Positions 56,400 through 63,367 of a stretch of DNA of 64,000 nt are shown piece by piece. Below the pieces are notes generated by a model. The model did no database searches. It had not been told where the DNA came from and was given only the letters and a program-made list of their open reading frames with translations. Origin of the DNA: Thermosporothrix hazakensis (GTDB taxonomy: Bacteria > Chloroflexota > Ktedonobacteria > Ktedonobacterales > Ktedonobacteraceae); assembly GCF_003253565.1 (NCBI RefSeq), contig NZ_QKUF01000021.1:45754-109753 (forward strand), in the 5' to 3' direction. The position numbers were made by a program, and so were the translations under genes. Numbering within the stretch: the stretch's first letter is position 1; each line of letters opens with the position of its first letter.

Positions 56400-56436
56400 C
56401 AAAAAGAAAGCGCCTCACCCCTCGGGGAAGAGGCGC
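56400..56436 (-). terminator. Intrinsic terminator after galU
   Basis: On the minus strand GCGCCTC...GAGGCGC (56436-56410) with an inner CCCC/GGGG is followed by TTTCTTTTTG. Confidence 0.88.
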
Positions 56437-56468
56437 AGCAGGATGCTACAAGCGTTCACATCGCTCCT

Positions 56469-57353
56469 TCATCTACCCTCGTGTTCAGCAAGTGCCTGCC
56501 GCATATACTCACGCAACGCCGGTGCGATATCGGGGCGTTTCAACGCGTAGGCGATAGACGTGGTCAACAGGCCCAGCGGTGTCCCTGTATCATAGCGGAT
56601 GCCCTGAAAATTCAAGGCATAGCAGCGGCCAGCCTCCGCCTGAACTTGAATCGCATCGGTCAACTGAATTTCGCCGCCTTTGCCGGGAGGCGTCTTTTCC
56701 AGAATCGCGAAAATATCGGGAGTAAAGACATACCGGCCCGCAACCGCCAGATTAGAGGGAGCCTCTTCAATGGAGGGTTTCTCAACCAGATGTTTCACCT
56801 TAAAGGTATCCGCCGCACCCGCAACGTGTTCTACCGAAGCAATGCCGAGCGACGGAATATTTTCCTCTGGCACCTCAAAGAGACAGATAACTGAGCTCTG
56901 ATAGTGCTCATATAGCTCGATCATGCGTTTAAGACAAGGGGTATCAGGGTCAACCAGATCATCGCCGAGTAAGACAATAAACGGTTCATCTCCGACCAGA
57001 TGCCGCGCACACCAGACCGCATGCCCCAGACCAAGCGGAGCAGGCTGACGAACCGAGGCATAAGCTGCCAGATTCTGGATGCTCCGAACCGCTTCTAGCT
57101 CCTTCTGCTTGCCTTTTTTTTCCAGAGTACGTTCAAGTTCTGGAAATGAGTCGAAATGGTCCTCAATGCTGTGCTTGCTGGCACTGGTCACAAAAATAAT
57201 CTCTTCAATGCCAGCCTCAACGGCCTCCTCAACGATGTACTGCAATGTTGGTTTATCTACAAGAGGAAGCATCTCTTTGGGGGTCACCTTACTTGCCGGA
57301 AGAACCCGGGTTCCTAAGCCAGCAACAGGCAAAACAGCTTTACGAATGCGCAT
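56469..57353 (-). CDS. galU: UTP-glucose-1-phosphate uridylyltransferase
   Basis: A 294-residue GalU making UDP-glucose. The nucleotide-binding start AGLGTRVLPASKVTPKEMLP, the metal-site GDDLVDPDTPCL, and VEKPSIEEAPSNLAVAGRYV are typical. AGGAGG precedes the ATG, and an extended -10 (TGTTATGAT on the minus strand, near 57385) lies upstream. Its product is the substrate expected for the UDP-sugar dehydrogenase at 33.2 kb. Confidence 0.95.
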   Translation of the reverse strand: MRIRKAVLPVAGLGTRVLPASKVTPKEMLPLVDKPTLQYIVEEAVEAGIEEIIFVTSASKHSIEDHFDSFPELERTLEKKGKQKELEAVRSIQNLAAYASVRQPAPLGLGHAVWCARHLVGDEPFIVLLGDDLVDPDTPCLKRMIELYEHYQSSVICLFEVPEENIPSLGIASVEHVAGAADTFKVKHLVEKPSIEEAPSNLAVAGRYVFTPDIFAILEKTPPGKGGEIQLTDAIQVQAEAGRCYALNFQGIRYDTGTPLGLLTTSIAYALKRPDIAPALREYMRQALAEHEGR

Positions 57354-57502
57354 CTGTCCTCCTAAAAAACATAGCGTATTTGTTTATCATAACAGATTTG
57401 CGCTCCCAATGGCGTATTTTATTGTATGCGATAGACAACGAAGCGGTCAAACCTATGTTGTATTCGCACCATCACGGCACTCATGATAAATATATTCTGC
57501 AA

Positions 57503-57540
57503 GGATACTGCTTGACACAGGAGTATCCACATATTAGGAT
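57503..57540 (+). promoter_or_regulatory. Promoter with overlapping palindromic operator for the EXLDI gene
   Basis: TTGACA (57512-57517), 17-base spacer, TAGGAT (57535-57540). The -35 sits inside a perfect inverted repeat GGATACT (57503-57509) / AGTATCC (57522-57528); a third GGATAC half-site lies at 57538. A repressor bound there would block the promoter. Confidence 0.6.
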
Positions 57541-57604
57541 ACAGAATACATTTCCCTTGATCATGAGCAGCAACATTATCGCCAGGCAGTAGGAGCTATG
57601 TATC

Positions 57605-58126
57605 ATGCCAAATCGAACTATTTATGTTGCAGAAGCTGATCTCCCTCTGTTGGAAAAGGCCCAGACTCTGGCCGGAGGGAACCTTTCCGCCGCAATTGTT
57701 CAAGCCCTCAAGCACTTTGTCAAGCTGCGTGATGTCCAGAAAGAGAACTTTGAAGAAATCACCGTTGTGACAGGAAAAATCACAAAGGTGCAGAAACGCT
57801 TCTACGGGCGTCTTCTGGTTGAAGGACGTTTCACCACAACCGACAAAACGTGCTCCGTGCTGTACAAAATCTACCTCACACCCAAGCAAAACTTCGCCGT
57901 ATATACTCAAAGCGCTCCTTACTATCCCTGTCACTCCGATCATCTCTCCTCATCACAGCAACCCTCTGATGCAATGCCGCACTGGTCGAACCTTGATCAG
58001 GAGGGAAAACTTGATGTCTTTGCCAGCCTGGAAGCTCTGGCTCCTCAGCTTCCCCGAGAATTGTATGAGGCAGTTGCCTCTCTTTTACACAGTACAGACA
58101 ACCACATTGAAACCCTTGATATTTAA
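57605..58126 (+). CDS. EXLDI-type protein
   Basis: A 173-residue protein that ends ETLDI, the C-terminal E-x-L-D-I after which this family is named, and starts PNRTIYVAEADLPLLEKAQ and LAGGNLSAAIVQALKHFV, the conserved N-terminal half. That half resembles a ribbon-helix-helix DNA-binding segment. The middle is poorly conserved. The function is unknown in the literature known to me. The promoter contains a palindrome, so autoregulation is a reasonable guess. Confidence 0.85.
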   Translation: MPNRTIYVAEADLPLLEKAQTLAGGNLSAAIVQALKHFVKLRDVQKENFEEITVVTGKITKVQKRFYGRLLVEGRFTTTDKTCSVLYKIYLTPKQNFAVYTQSAPYYPCHSDHLSSSQQPSDAMPHWSNLDQEGKLDVFASLEALAPQLPRELYEAVASLLHSTDNHIETLDI

Positions 58127-58174
58127 GTCAGCAGGACAGCCTGTGTAGCGAACGTCGCTGTTCGTACCTGATAA

Positions 58175-58205
58175 CTCAGGACTCTCACCTCCTGAGCCAT
58201 TTTTC
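58175..58205 (+). terminator. Intrinsic terminator after the EXLDI gene
   Basis: A perfect 7-bp stem CTCAGGA/TCCTGAG (58175-58181 with 58190-58196), then CCATTTTTC. Confidence 0.8.
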
Positions 58206-58265
58206 TCAGTGTAGAGGAGTGAATCGTTATTCTTATACCCTTTCAGGCGTTTCAACAAACATGAA

Positions 58266-58323
58266 GCATCATGCGACGTAAGCGTGTACCCCTCTTACGT
58301 CTGCATGATGCCCGTCTTTTTTG
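58266..58323 (+). terminator. Very strong second hairpin with T-tail
   Basis: A 17-bp stem with a single bulged T (58266-58282 with 58294-58311), 11-base loop, then CCGTCTTTTTT. It lies 60 bases after another terminator, with no gene between them, so it may end a small RNA. Confidence 0.6.
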
Positions 58324-58463
58324 CAACTCTGCGAGACGGGCAGTTCTCTCCCCAAACTCAATACGGCTGTCCTTCATTTTTCGCTTCACCACACGTGGGC
58401 CTGCAGTGATACACATCGCTGTCACATCATTCAGTAGAATAGCGTGTAAGCTACTGAATTGGT

Positions 58464-58514
58464 TTTACAACAGAAGCATTCTACATGTATACCTCTGTAT
58501 GCATTACATGTAGA
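58464..58514. promoter_or_regulatory. Promoter and palindrome upstream of hsp20
   Basis: TTTACA (58464-58469), 18-base spacer, TATACC (58488-58493). Perfect 10-base arms TCTACATGTA (58480-58489) and TACATGTAGA (58505-58514) surround the -10, with an inner ATAC/GTAT. It is not the CIRCE or HAIR sequence. Confidence 0.5.
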
Positions 58515-58553
58515 GCAAGAATGTGCACGCAATTTAGAAAGGGGGAATAGAGT

Positions 58554-59057
58554 ATGTCGATCACGCGCTATGACCCATTCCGTGAAGCAATGAGCCTGCG
58601 CAATGCCATCGATCAGCTTTTCTCGCAGAGCTTTGTCAATCCTTCCTGGACCACCCAAACTCCGAATGCACCAATGGACGTCTACGAAGACGAACACGGC
58701 TATAAAGTATCAATCAGCCTGCCAGGTGTCAGACCGGAAGACATCGACGTGACGGTTCACCAGAATACACTCAACATCAAAGGCGAGTACAAGCATGAGA
58801 TAGAGCCCGAACAGCAACAGGCTCAAGAGAAACCGCGCGGGAACTGGCTGGTACGTGAGATCAGCAGTGGTTCATATCAGCGCTCCATCACCTTTGATCG
58901 CCCCATCGATCTGGAGCATATCGAAACAAACTACGAGCATGGTATGCTTACGATCAACCTGCCTGTAACAGAAAGCAGTCGCCCGAAACGCATCGAGGTC
59001 CGGAGCGGCGCAAAGTCACAACAGGTGCCTGTCGAAGCAGGAAAGCGCCAGAAATAA
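58554..59057 (+). CDS. Hsp20-family small heat-shock protein
   Basis: A 167-residue alpha-crystallin-type chaperone, an ATP-independent holdase. The crystallin domain spans about residues 40-145, with DEHGYKVSISLPGVRPEDID and YQRSITFDRPIDLEHIETNYEHGMLTI (shown here only in part by key residues: the final G-x-L-x-I). The I-x-V-type tail motif is RIEV. GAAAGGGGG precedes the ATG. A palindromic promoter lies upstream and an intrinsic terminator downstream, so the gene is monocistronic. Confidence 0.94.
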   Translation: MSITRYDPFREAMSLRNAIDQLFSQSFVNPSWTTQTPNAPMDVYEDEHGYKVSISLPGVRPEDIDVTVHQNTLNIKGEYKHEIEPEQQQAQEKPRGNWLVREISSGSYQRSITFDRPIDLEHIETNYEHGMLTINLPVTESSRPKRIEVRSGAKSQQVPVEAGKRQK

Positions 59058-59058
59058 A

Positions 59059-59102
59059 AGAGAAGCAGTGGGGGAAAAACTCCACTGCTTCTTTCTTTTT
59101 TG
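59059..59102 (+). terminator. Intrinsic terminator after hsp20
   Basis: AGAAGCAGTGG (59061-59071) pairs with CCACTGCTTCT (59082-59092), then TTCTTTTTT. Confidence 0.92.
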
Positions 59103-59121
59103 CGCTATCAGGCACGCGGTC

Positions 59122-59826
59122 TTATGACTCGCTTGCCTCGTCCAGCCGTTCAGGATTCGAAACTTGATTTAGCCGGTTCCAGAGGACGTAATCTGTGTCC
59201 TTTTTGGCTACATAGATATGCCCCGGCTCCGCGATCATATTGGCAGTTGCCACAAACTCGCCCCGCTCCAGATGCTTGAGATCAATATACTTTGCCCCTT
59301 GCTCCAGGCGGCTCCCTTCTCCCACAGGAATGAGGCTTTTCAGTTCATCATCGGAGAGATCAGCCAGGATGGTATGCAGCTCCTTGATATCCATCGCTGT
59401 GCGTCCGTAGTCCAGAATGCTCGGGTCACGCATCCCATGATGCTCGCCAGCAAGATTATTGGCAAGCAGATCTTCCGAGTAATCGACCGAAACGCCCTTT
59501 CCTCTCGGCTCCTTGATCCCCTTATGTTCCCGGTGCACGCGCTCATCTTTGCGCGGAGTCGTCGCATTCGATTCGCTTCCACTGCGCGTCTCCCGATCCT
59601 CCATACGCTCCTGTGAATCGGCTTTGTGGGTAAGTCCCGGATGGGCCACACGCTCAGGATGCGGCTTCTCATGCTGGGCGATCACACCGGGGTCTTTATG
59701 CTCACGCGCTTCGCGCTCATATGTTTCCTGTTTCTTCGGGGTTCCGGTCGTAATTTCTGTGGTTTTCTTCGGGTTGTTATGGCCTACAAGTTTTTTTGCC
59801 GGTGCTTGCTGATGTCGTTTAGGCAT
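59122..59826 (-). CDS. Unknown protein with disordered charged N-terminus
   Basis: A 234-residue protein. The first 125 residues are rich in Lys, Arg, Glu, His and Pro and look disordered. The C-terminal 105 form a compact domain: LADLSDDELKSLIPVGEGSR, then LEQGAKYIDLKHLERGEFVA and YVAKKDTDYVLWNRL. I do not know the family; the domain looks like one found in stress-linked proteins of soil bacteria, but I cannot name it. It lies between hsp20 and the tRNA site. Confidence 0.62.
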   Translation of the reverse strand: MPKRHQQAPAKKLVGHNNPKKTTEITTGTPKKQETYEREAREHKDPGVIAQHEKPHPERVAHPGLTHKADSQERMEDRETRSGSESNATTPRKDERVHREHKGIKEPRGKGVSVDYSEDLLANNLAGEHHGMRDPSILDYGRTAMDIKELHTILADLSDDELKSLIPVGEGSRLEQGAKYIDLKHLERGEFVATANMIAEPGHIYVAKKDTDYVLWNRLNQVSNPERLDEASES

Positions 59827-59984
59827 ATAGGCCTACTTCTCAGCACTGCTCTATTTCTCTACTTCCTTGCTCAAGGCACGTTCTGTCAGGCGAAAATGTA
59901 ACCGTAACCAGCAAGAGAGAAACGGTATGGGAGAGCAGTTCTCTTTTGAGGAGGAAACGGCTTTGATATAGGTCAGCCAAAACA

Positions 59985-60015
59985 GGAGAAAAAGAAAATC
60001 CCGCTTTGAAAGCGG
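59985..60015 (-). terminator. Terminator of the interrupted tRNA gene
   Basis: CCGCTTT and AAAGCGG (60001-60015) form a palindromic stem around one base; on the minus strand it is followed by GATTTTCTTTTT. It stands directly after the tRNA 3' fragment. Confidence 0.65.
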
Positions 60016-60025
60016 TTTTACAAAG

Positions 60026-60070
60026 AGCCGGTGAAGGGATTCGAACCCCCGGCCGGCGGTTTACAAAACC
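60026..60070 (-). other. tRNA-Thr 3' fragment, attachment site
   Basis: Read on the minus strand it gives an anticodon loop TTTGTAA (anticodon TGT, Thr) with 3' stem ACCGC, a 5-base variable loop, T-arm GGGGG TTCGAAT CCCTT, acceptor CACCGGC and discriminator T; CCA is not encoded. The 5' half (expected GCCGGTG...) is absent: upstream bases do not pair with the acceptor, and only three of five anticodon-stem pairs form. GCGGTTTTAC repeats at 60012-60021 and 60097-60106, with a near copy at 60056-60064. Confidence 0.78.
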
Positions 60071-60147
60071 TGTTCCATTATAAAATGGCTTGTAGTGCGG
60101 TTTTACGGGCTAGTTGTTTGCAAAAGGTAACGGTTCATCCCTATTCT

Positions 60148-60159
60148 CCCTTGCAAGGG
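60148..60159. repeat. 12-bp palindrome CCCTTGCAAGGG, copy 1
   Basis: A perfect palindrome directly before the recombinase start; its last bases serve as the ribosome-binding site. Other copies: 61283-61294 and 62989-63000. Confidence 0.8.
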
Positions 60160-60166
60160 GGTGCGC

Positions 60167-61276
60167 ATGCCTAAAATCAAAAAGCGTGAGGAGTCATCAC
60201 TACAAATTCCCGTTCAGGAAGCAGTACATGATTTCTTTGCTTCTCCTGAATTTAAAAGATTGCGGCCCTCCACCAAGCAAGAATACTTCCAGGAGCTTCC
60301 TAAGTTTGCAGCATGGTGTGCATCTCATACCATATTACAGGATAAAAACAAGAAATCCTGGTATGCTCTGCCAGTAGGAAAAAAATATGAACCGATCATG
60401 TTGAATCAGATAAACCACCATGTAATTCAGTGCTTTGTTGAATACTTACAACAAACACACAAGCCATCAAGATCTGCTGCAAGTGAGATATCCACTTACA
60501 CCCTGGCCAGCTATGTAAGAGTGGCTAAACGCTTCCTCAGTTGGTGTCTGGAGGATGAGCAGTATAGCGATATACTTGATGCTAAAAGCATAAGCAAAAT
60601 TAAGCTCCTAACAGTGGTAAAAACCATTATCGAGGTCTTCTCGCCTGAACAGCTAGAAGCTCTTTTTGATGCGTGCAGATATGAGGAGTCTGAACATCTG
60701 CAAATACGAGATCAGGCCATCCTTGCACTGCTTGTAGATACAGGTATCCGAGCTTCCGAACTCGTTTCTCTCACTATAGGGAATGTAAGCCTAGACACAA
60801 AAGATTCTTACGTTCGGGTACTTGGGAAAGGGGGAAAATGGGGTGAAGTTGGCATGGGAGAGAAAACACGCCGGCTCTTACAAAAATACATACGTATGTT
60901 CCGAGTGCCAACAATAGAGTTTGCAATTGAAAGCCAGCTTAAAAAACTGCCTACTCGTAGCGCACAACAATTTAAGGCACAGGCGATACAAAAAGCGAAT
61001 CTCTTTATGAGCCGGTCAGGAGGAGGGTTAACAGTTAGAGGCTTAGAGAGGTTGATTGAAAGATTAGGTGAATGGGCAGAAATAGAGGGAGTAAGATGTA
61101 CTCCCCATACCTTCAGGCACACCTTTGCAGCAATGTTTATACGCAACGGAGGGGACATATATACGCTTTCCAAACTGCTCCGCCATTCCTCTGTGAAAGT
61201 CACAGAAGAGTACCTAAAGAGTTTGAAACAGTCAGAAGCACGGAGAGGGGCAAAGTCGGTACTCGATACCCTCTAG
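60167..61276 (+). CDS. int: Tyrosine recombinase (integrase)
   Basis: A 369-residue site-specific recombinase. The N-terminal SAM-like core-binding domain covers about residues 10-150. The catalytic domain holds the active-site set: Arg in TGIRASEL, His and Arg in TPHTFRHTFA, His in LLRHSS and the nucleophile Tyr in VTEEYLKSL. It should integrate and excise the surrounding element at the tRNA-Thr gene. ATG 60167 is chosen because AAGGGG (60155-60160) lies six bases before it; the GTG at 60161 abuts that site. Confidence 0.95.
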   Translation: MPKIKKREESSLQIPVQEAVHDFFASPEFKRLRPSTKQEYFQELPKFAAWCASHTILQDKNKKSWYALPVGKKYEPIMLNQINHHVIQCFVEYLQQTHKPSRSAASEISTYTLASYVRVAKRFLSWCLEDEQYSDILDAKSISKIKLLTVVKTIIEVFSPEQLEALFDACRYEESEHLQIRDQAILALLVDTGIRASELVSLTIGNVSLDTKDSYVRVLGKGGKWGEVGMGEKTRRLLQKYIRMFRVPTIEFAIESQLKKLPTRSAQQFKAQAIQKANLFMSRSGGGLTVRGLERLIERLGEWAEIEGVRCTPHTFRHTFAAMFIRNGGDIYTLSKLLRHSSVKVTEEYLKSLKQSEARRGAKSVLDTL

Positions 61277-61512
61277 CTCTTTCCCTTGCAAGGGGAACTA
61301 CAGAACATTTCCTCTGTAGCTTCTGATTGAACAGCCGGGCTGGTGTCGAAGGCACCTTCCCGGCCAGCAGTCCTGTCACTAGGTTCAGGACTAAGCGATA
61401 TTAGTTCCTGTTTGTCTTGTGAACGACAGGCGACAAGTCCTGCCAGCTCCGGTGAGGGGCCGTCGCCCTGGCGATGGACAACGTGACGATCAGATCTATT
61501 ATATCCCCTCAC
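61277..61512. ncRNA. Densely folded non-coding region, possible TnpB omega-RNA remnant
   Basis: Five hairpins in about 200 bases: the palindrome CCCTTGCAAGGG (61283-61294); CTACAGA/TCTGTAG (61298-61319); GCCGGG/CCCGGC with inner GGTG/CACC (61334-61364); CAGGACTAA/TTAGTTCCTG with one bulge (61386-61410); CTTGT/ACAAG (61416-61437). Read on the minus strand, a series of stems closing with a short hairpin resembles the 3' end of an IS200/IS605 omega-RNA. No protein match for the 79-codon minus-strand frame here. The strand and identity are not settled. Confidence 0.4.
61283..61294. repeat. 12-bp palindrome CCCTTGCAAGGG, copy 2
   Basis: Perfect copy, 7 bases after the recombinase stop codon. Confidence 0.8.
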
Positions 61513-61530
61513 CTACAAATTTGTACACCG

Positions 61531-61958
61531 TTACTTCAAATAAGACTTCAAAACTTCAATAGTATTTATATTAATATCTTCGACTCCTACTTTTTGTAGC
61601 AATGCCTACCATTCCTCTGCATTAGTCGCAAGCTTACGGCGTTGCGCTAGCACCTTCAGCTTTCTTATTTCAGCGTCAAGATCAGCCTCCGGTTCAGGCC
61701 CGTAGCCAGCAAAGGCCAGCGCCCGCCCTAAAGCCGCGGTTTGCGCTCACTCAAGGGGAGCTGCTCCACCCTTAAACTTGATCTCCGCATCTCCATAGTA
61801 TTGGCGATCTTTTACCTGGATACAAACCGAGAAAAACCAGCGATCTCCCAGAGAATACCGTTCCTGAGAAATCATTGTGTCCCCCCCCCGTCTCGGTTAC
61901 AGAGCGCAATGCGCTCCGCAACTGTCAAGTATGCAGTATTACGTATCTTAATTGGCAT
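61531..61958 (-). pseudogene. Decayed gene: one frameshift and two internal stops
   Basis: On the minus strand an ATG at 61958 starts MPIKIRNTAYLTVAERIAL and runs to a G9 tract (61889-61881). In the next frame the sense continues as MISQERYSLGDRWFFSVCIQ, then GDAEIKFKGGAAPLE, a TGA (61749-61747), AQTAALGRALAFAGYGPEPE, a TAG (61608-61606), ALLQKVGVEDI and a final TAA (61533-61531). The A-L-G-R-A-L-x-F-A-G-Y-G motif recurs in phage or plasmid single-strand DNA-related proteins, though I cannot name the family. Its ATG overlaps the end of the excisionase-like gene upstream, so the two were once coupled. Confidence 0.75.
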
Positions 61959-62139
61959 TACTATTTCCTCCGTTGAGAATACATTCAAGAGTTTTCTCTG
62001 AAATCCTACGATTATTCCTTTTTCCATATTTCGGTAAATCTACCGCGGGAATAATTCTGTCTCGCACCCAACGCCATATAGTGGCTCGATTCACTCGCAG
62101 GCGTCGTGCAACTTCTGGAATTGTCAGTAATTTTTCCAT
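61948..62139 (-). CDS. Excisionase-like MerR/HTH_17 DNA-binding protein
   Basis: A 63-residue protein: KLLTIPEVARRLRVNRATIW is followed by RWVRDRIIPAVDLPKYGKRN and an arginine-rich wing. This is the usual build of small excisionases and DNA-binding domains of the HTH_17 group. With the integrase, it may direct excision of the element. AAGGGATG precedes the ATG. It overlaps the start of the pseudogene by 11 bases. Confidence 0.85.
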   Translation of the reverse strand: MEKLLTIPEVARRLRVNRATIWRWVRDRIIPAVDLPKYGKRNNRRISEKTLECILNGGNSNAN

Positions 62140-62208
62140 GATGCATCCCTTAACATTTTTATGTGTTTAATATAAACTAAAAAGCAAGTCTAGTTAACCT
62201 TGTTTTGC

Positions 62209-62237
62209 TTGACGGGGGAGAGCCGGACAACTATAAT
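62209..62237 (+). promoter_or_regulatory. Strong promoter for the HTH gene
   Basis: TTGACG (62209-62214), exact 17-base spacer, perfect TATAAT (62232-62237), 40 bases before the ATG. The region lies between divergent genes, a typical control switch for an integrative element. Confidence 0.7.
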
Positions 62238-62277
62238 TGCCTTAGCTGCAACAGAAAACAAAGAAAAGAGGTAAGAG

Positions 62278-62754
62278 ATGAATAAAGGACAAATTATTAC
62301 AGCAAAGCGCGCTGCGGACCTACTCGGTATGTCGCCACAATGGGTCCGCAAGCTCGCGCTGGACGGAAAAATTCCATCCTATGTCCCAGACGAAGAACAC
62401 GGCGGCTTTAAACCGCGTGGTCAGGAGAAGAAACGGCTTTTTTTCTACGAAAATGATATAAAGTGTAAGGCAGAAGAAATTGAGCGCCAAAAGAGTCAGG
62501 TGCTCGATAATTTAAAGAAAAAAAATCTTCATATTACTAATGAAGAGCGACAATTAATTATCAAAACCGGAAATGAACTTATGCAGAAATATGGATACGT
62601 TTCACGTACCACGCTGCATAAAATTTTACTTCAAGAGCAACCTGATATTCCAAATAGTAAATCATTCTATCGAAAAATCCGGCAAATTGCACACGAAATG
62701 CAGTGGCCGATTCCTCCGCGGGCCCGGAATAAAAACCAGCTTCATAGATGGTAG
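62278..62754 (+). CDS. HTH DNA-binding protein, 158 residues
   Basis: The N-terminus has an excisionase-type HTH (TAKRAADLLGMSPQWVRKLA, then GKIPSY and an arginine-rich wing). The middle is a charged helix and the C-terminus a second, unassigned helical domain (YGYVSRTTLHKILLQEQ). It probably regulates the element, given its divergent position against the excisionase-like gene and its strong promoter. The stop codon is in the loop of a perfect 12-bp hairpin (62736-62767). Confidence 0.72.
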   Translation: MNKGQIITAKRAADLLGMSPQWVRKLALDGKIPSYVPDEEHGGFKPRGQEKKRLFFYENDIKCKAEEIERQKSQVLDNLKKKNLHITNEERQLIIKTGNELMQKYGYVSRTTLHKILLQEQPDIPNSKSFYRKIRQIAHEMQWPIPPRARNKNQLHRW

Positions 62755-62767
62755 GCTATGAAGCTGG
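62736..62767 (+). terminator. Perfect 12-bp hairpin over the stop codon
   Basis: CCAGCTTCATAG (62736-62747) and CTATGAAGCTGG (62756-62767) with an 8-base loop that contains the TAG stop. A short TTTC follows, so termination strength is uncertain. A second perfect 11-bp hairpin follows at 62772-62798. Confidence 0.6.
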
Positions 62768-62771
62768 TTTC

Positions 62772-62798
62772 AAAGCAGAGCAAGCCCTGCTCTGCTTT
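62772..62798 (+). terminator. Second perfect hairpin
   Basis: AAAGCAGAGCA (62772-62782) and TGCTCTGCTTT (62788-62798), loop AGCCC. No T-run follows. Confidence 0.5.
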
Positions 62799-62820
62799 AT
62801 CTGTAGGAAATGATGCAAAG

Positions 62821-63309
62821 ATGGAAGTCAAAGACTACCATTTAAGCCGCTACGCCTGCTATCTGGTAGCCATGAACGGCGACCCTCGCAAAAAAGAGAT
62901 TGCAGCAGCTCAAACCTACTTCGCCATCAAGACGAGAGAAGCAGAAATGAGTCAGGGACAGAAAATCGACCAACCGCAGACCCAGACCCCCTTGCAAGGG
63001 CTACGCGACCTCTTGCCCGTTCCCGACATTGAGGCTCTCAAGCAGGTGCTCCGTGCCGCTGAACACTACAAGCGAACCGTTGAAAACGTGCTCACTCCTC
63101 AGAGCCAGTGGGAAAAACAGCCGCCAGCTCCGACACTGCTCCTGGAAGAGCCGAATCCTGAGCACATTCAGCGTGAAATCCTGCGCCACCTGGAGCGCGT
63201 GGAGACTCTGACAGTCAACACGCTTCGTACTTCCTGCATGAAGCACTACGACACTGCAGCGCTCCAGGCACAGCTTGAAGTGCTACTCAAGCACGGCAAA
63301 ATCTCATAG
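62821..63309 (+). CDS. DinD fragment joined to a winged-helix-like tail
   Basis: From ATG 62821 the protein begins MEVKDYHLSRYACYLVAM and NGDPRKKEIAAAQTYFAIKT, almost the consensus C-terminal segment of DNA-damage-inducible protein D; the preceding BRO-type domain is gone. After a Gln/Pro-rich linker, the last 50 residues look like a winged helix (REILRHLERVETLTVNTLRT, LEVLLKHGKIS). A frame start at 62758 lies inside a hairpin arm and is unlikely. It precedes the nucleotidyltransferase-like gene and could be its partner. Probably a rearranged gene. Confidence 0.6.
   Translation: MEVKDYHLSRYACYLVAMNGDPRKKEIAAAQTYFAIKTREAEMSQGQKIDQPQTQTPLQGLRDLLPVPDIEALKQVLRAAEHYKRTVENVLTPQSQWEKQPPAPTLLLEEPNPEHIQREILRHLERVETLTVNTLRTSCMKHYDTAALQAQLEVLLKHGKIS
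62989..63000. repeat. 12-bp palindrome CCCTTGCAAGGG, copy 3
   Basis: Perfect copy, inside the coding region for the linker of the DinD-like protein. Confidence 0.8.
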
Positions 63310-63367
63310 TTCCAGACCAGCCACAGCACAAAGTATCAGCGCATATAAACAGCAAGGAAGATGAAAG

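Noticed and set aside
60026..60110. Complete tRNA-Thr gene
   Set aside because: No 5' acceptor strand complementary to CACCGGC and no D-arm are present; only the 3' half is there.
61273..61512. 79-codon minus-strand protein
   Set aside because: The stretch is made of hairpins, the product resembles no family, and no ribosome-binding site stands before it.
61531..61958. Programmed frameshift at the G9 tract
   Set aside because: Two in-frame stops follow the tract, so recoding would still not give a full protein; decay is the simpler reading.
62758..62820. N-terminal 21 codons of the DinD-like frame
   Set aside because: They lie in the arms of two perfect hairpins just after a stop codon; the ATG at 62821 starts the recognisable sequence.
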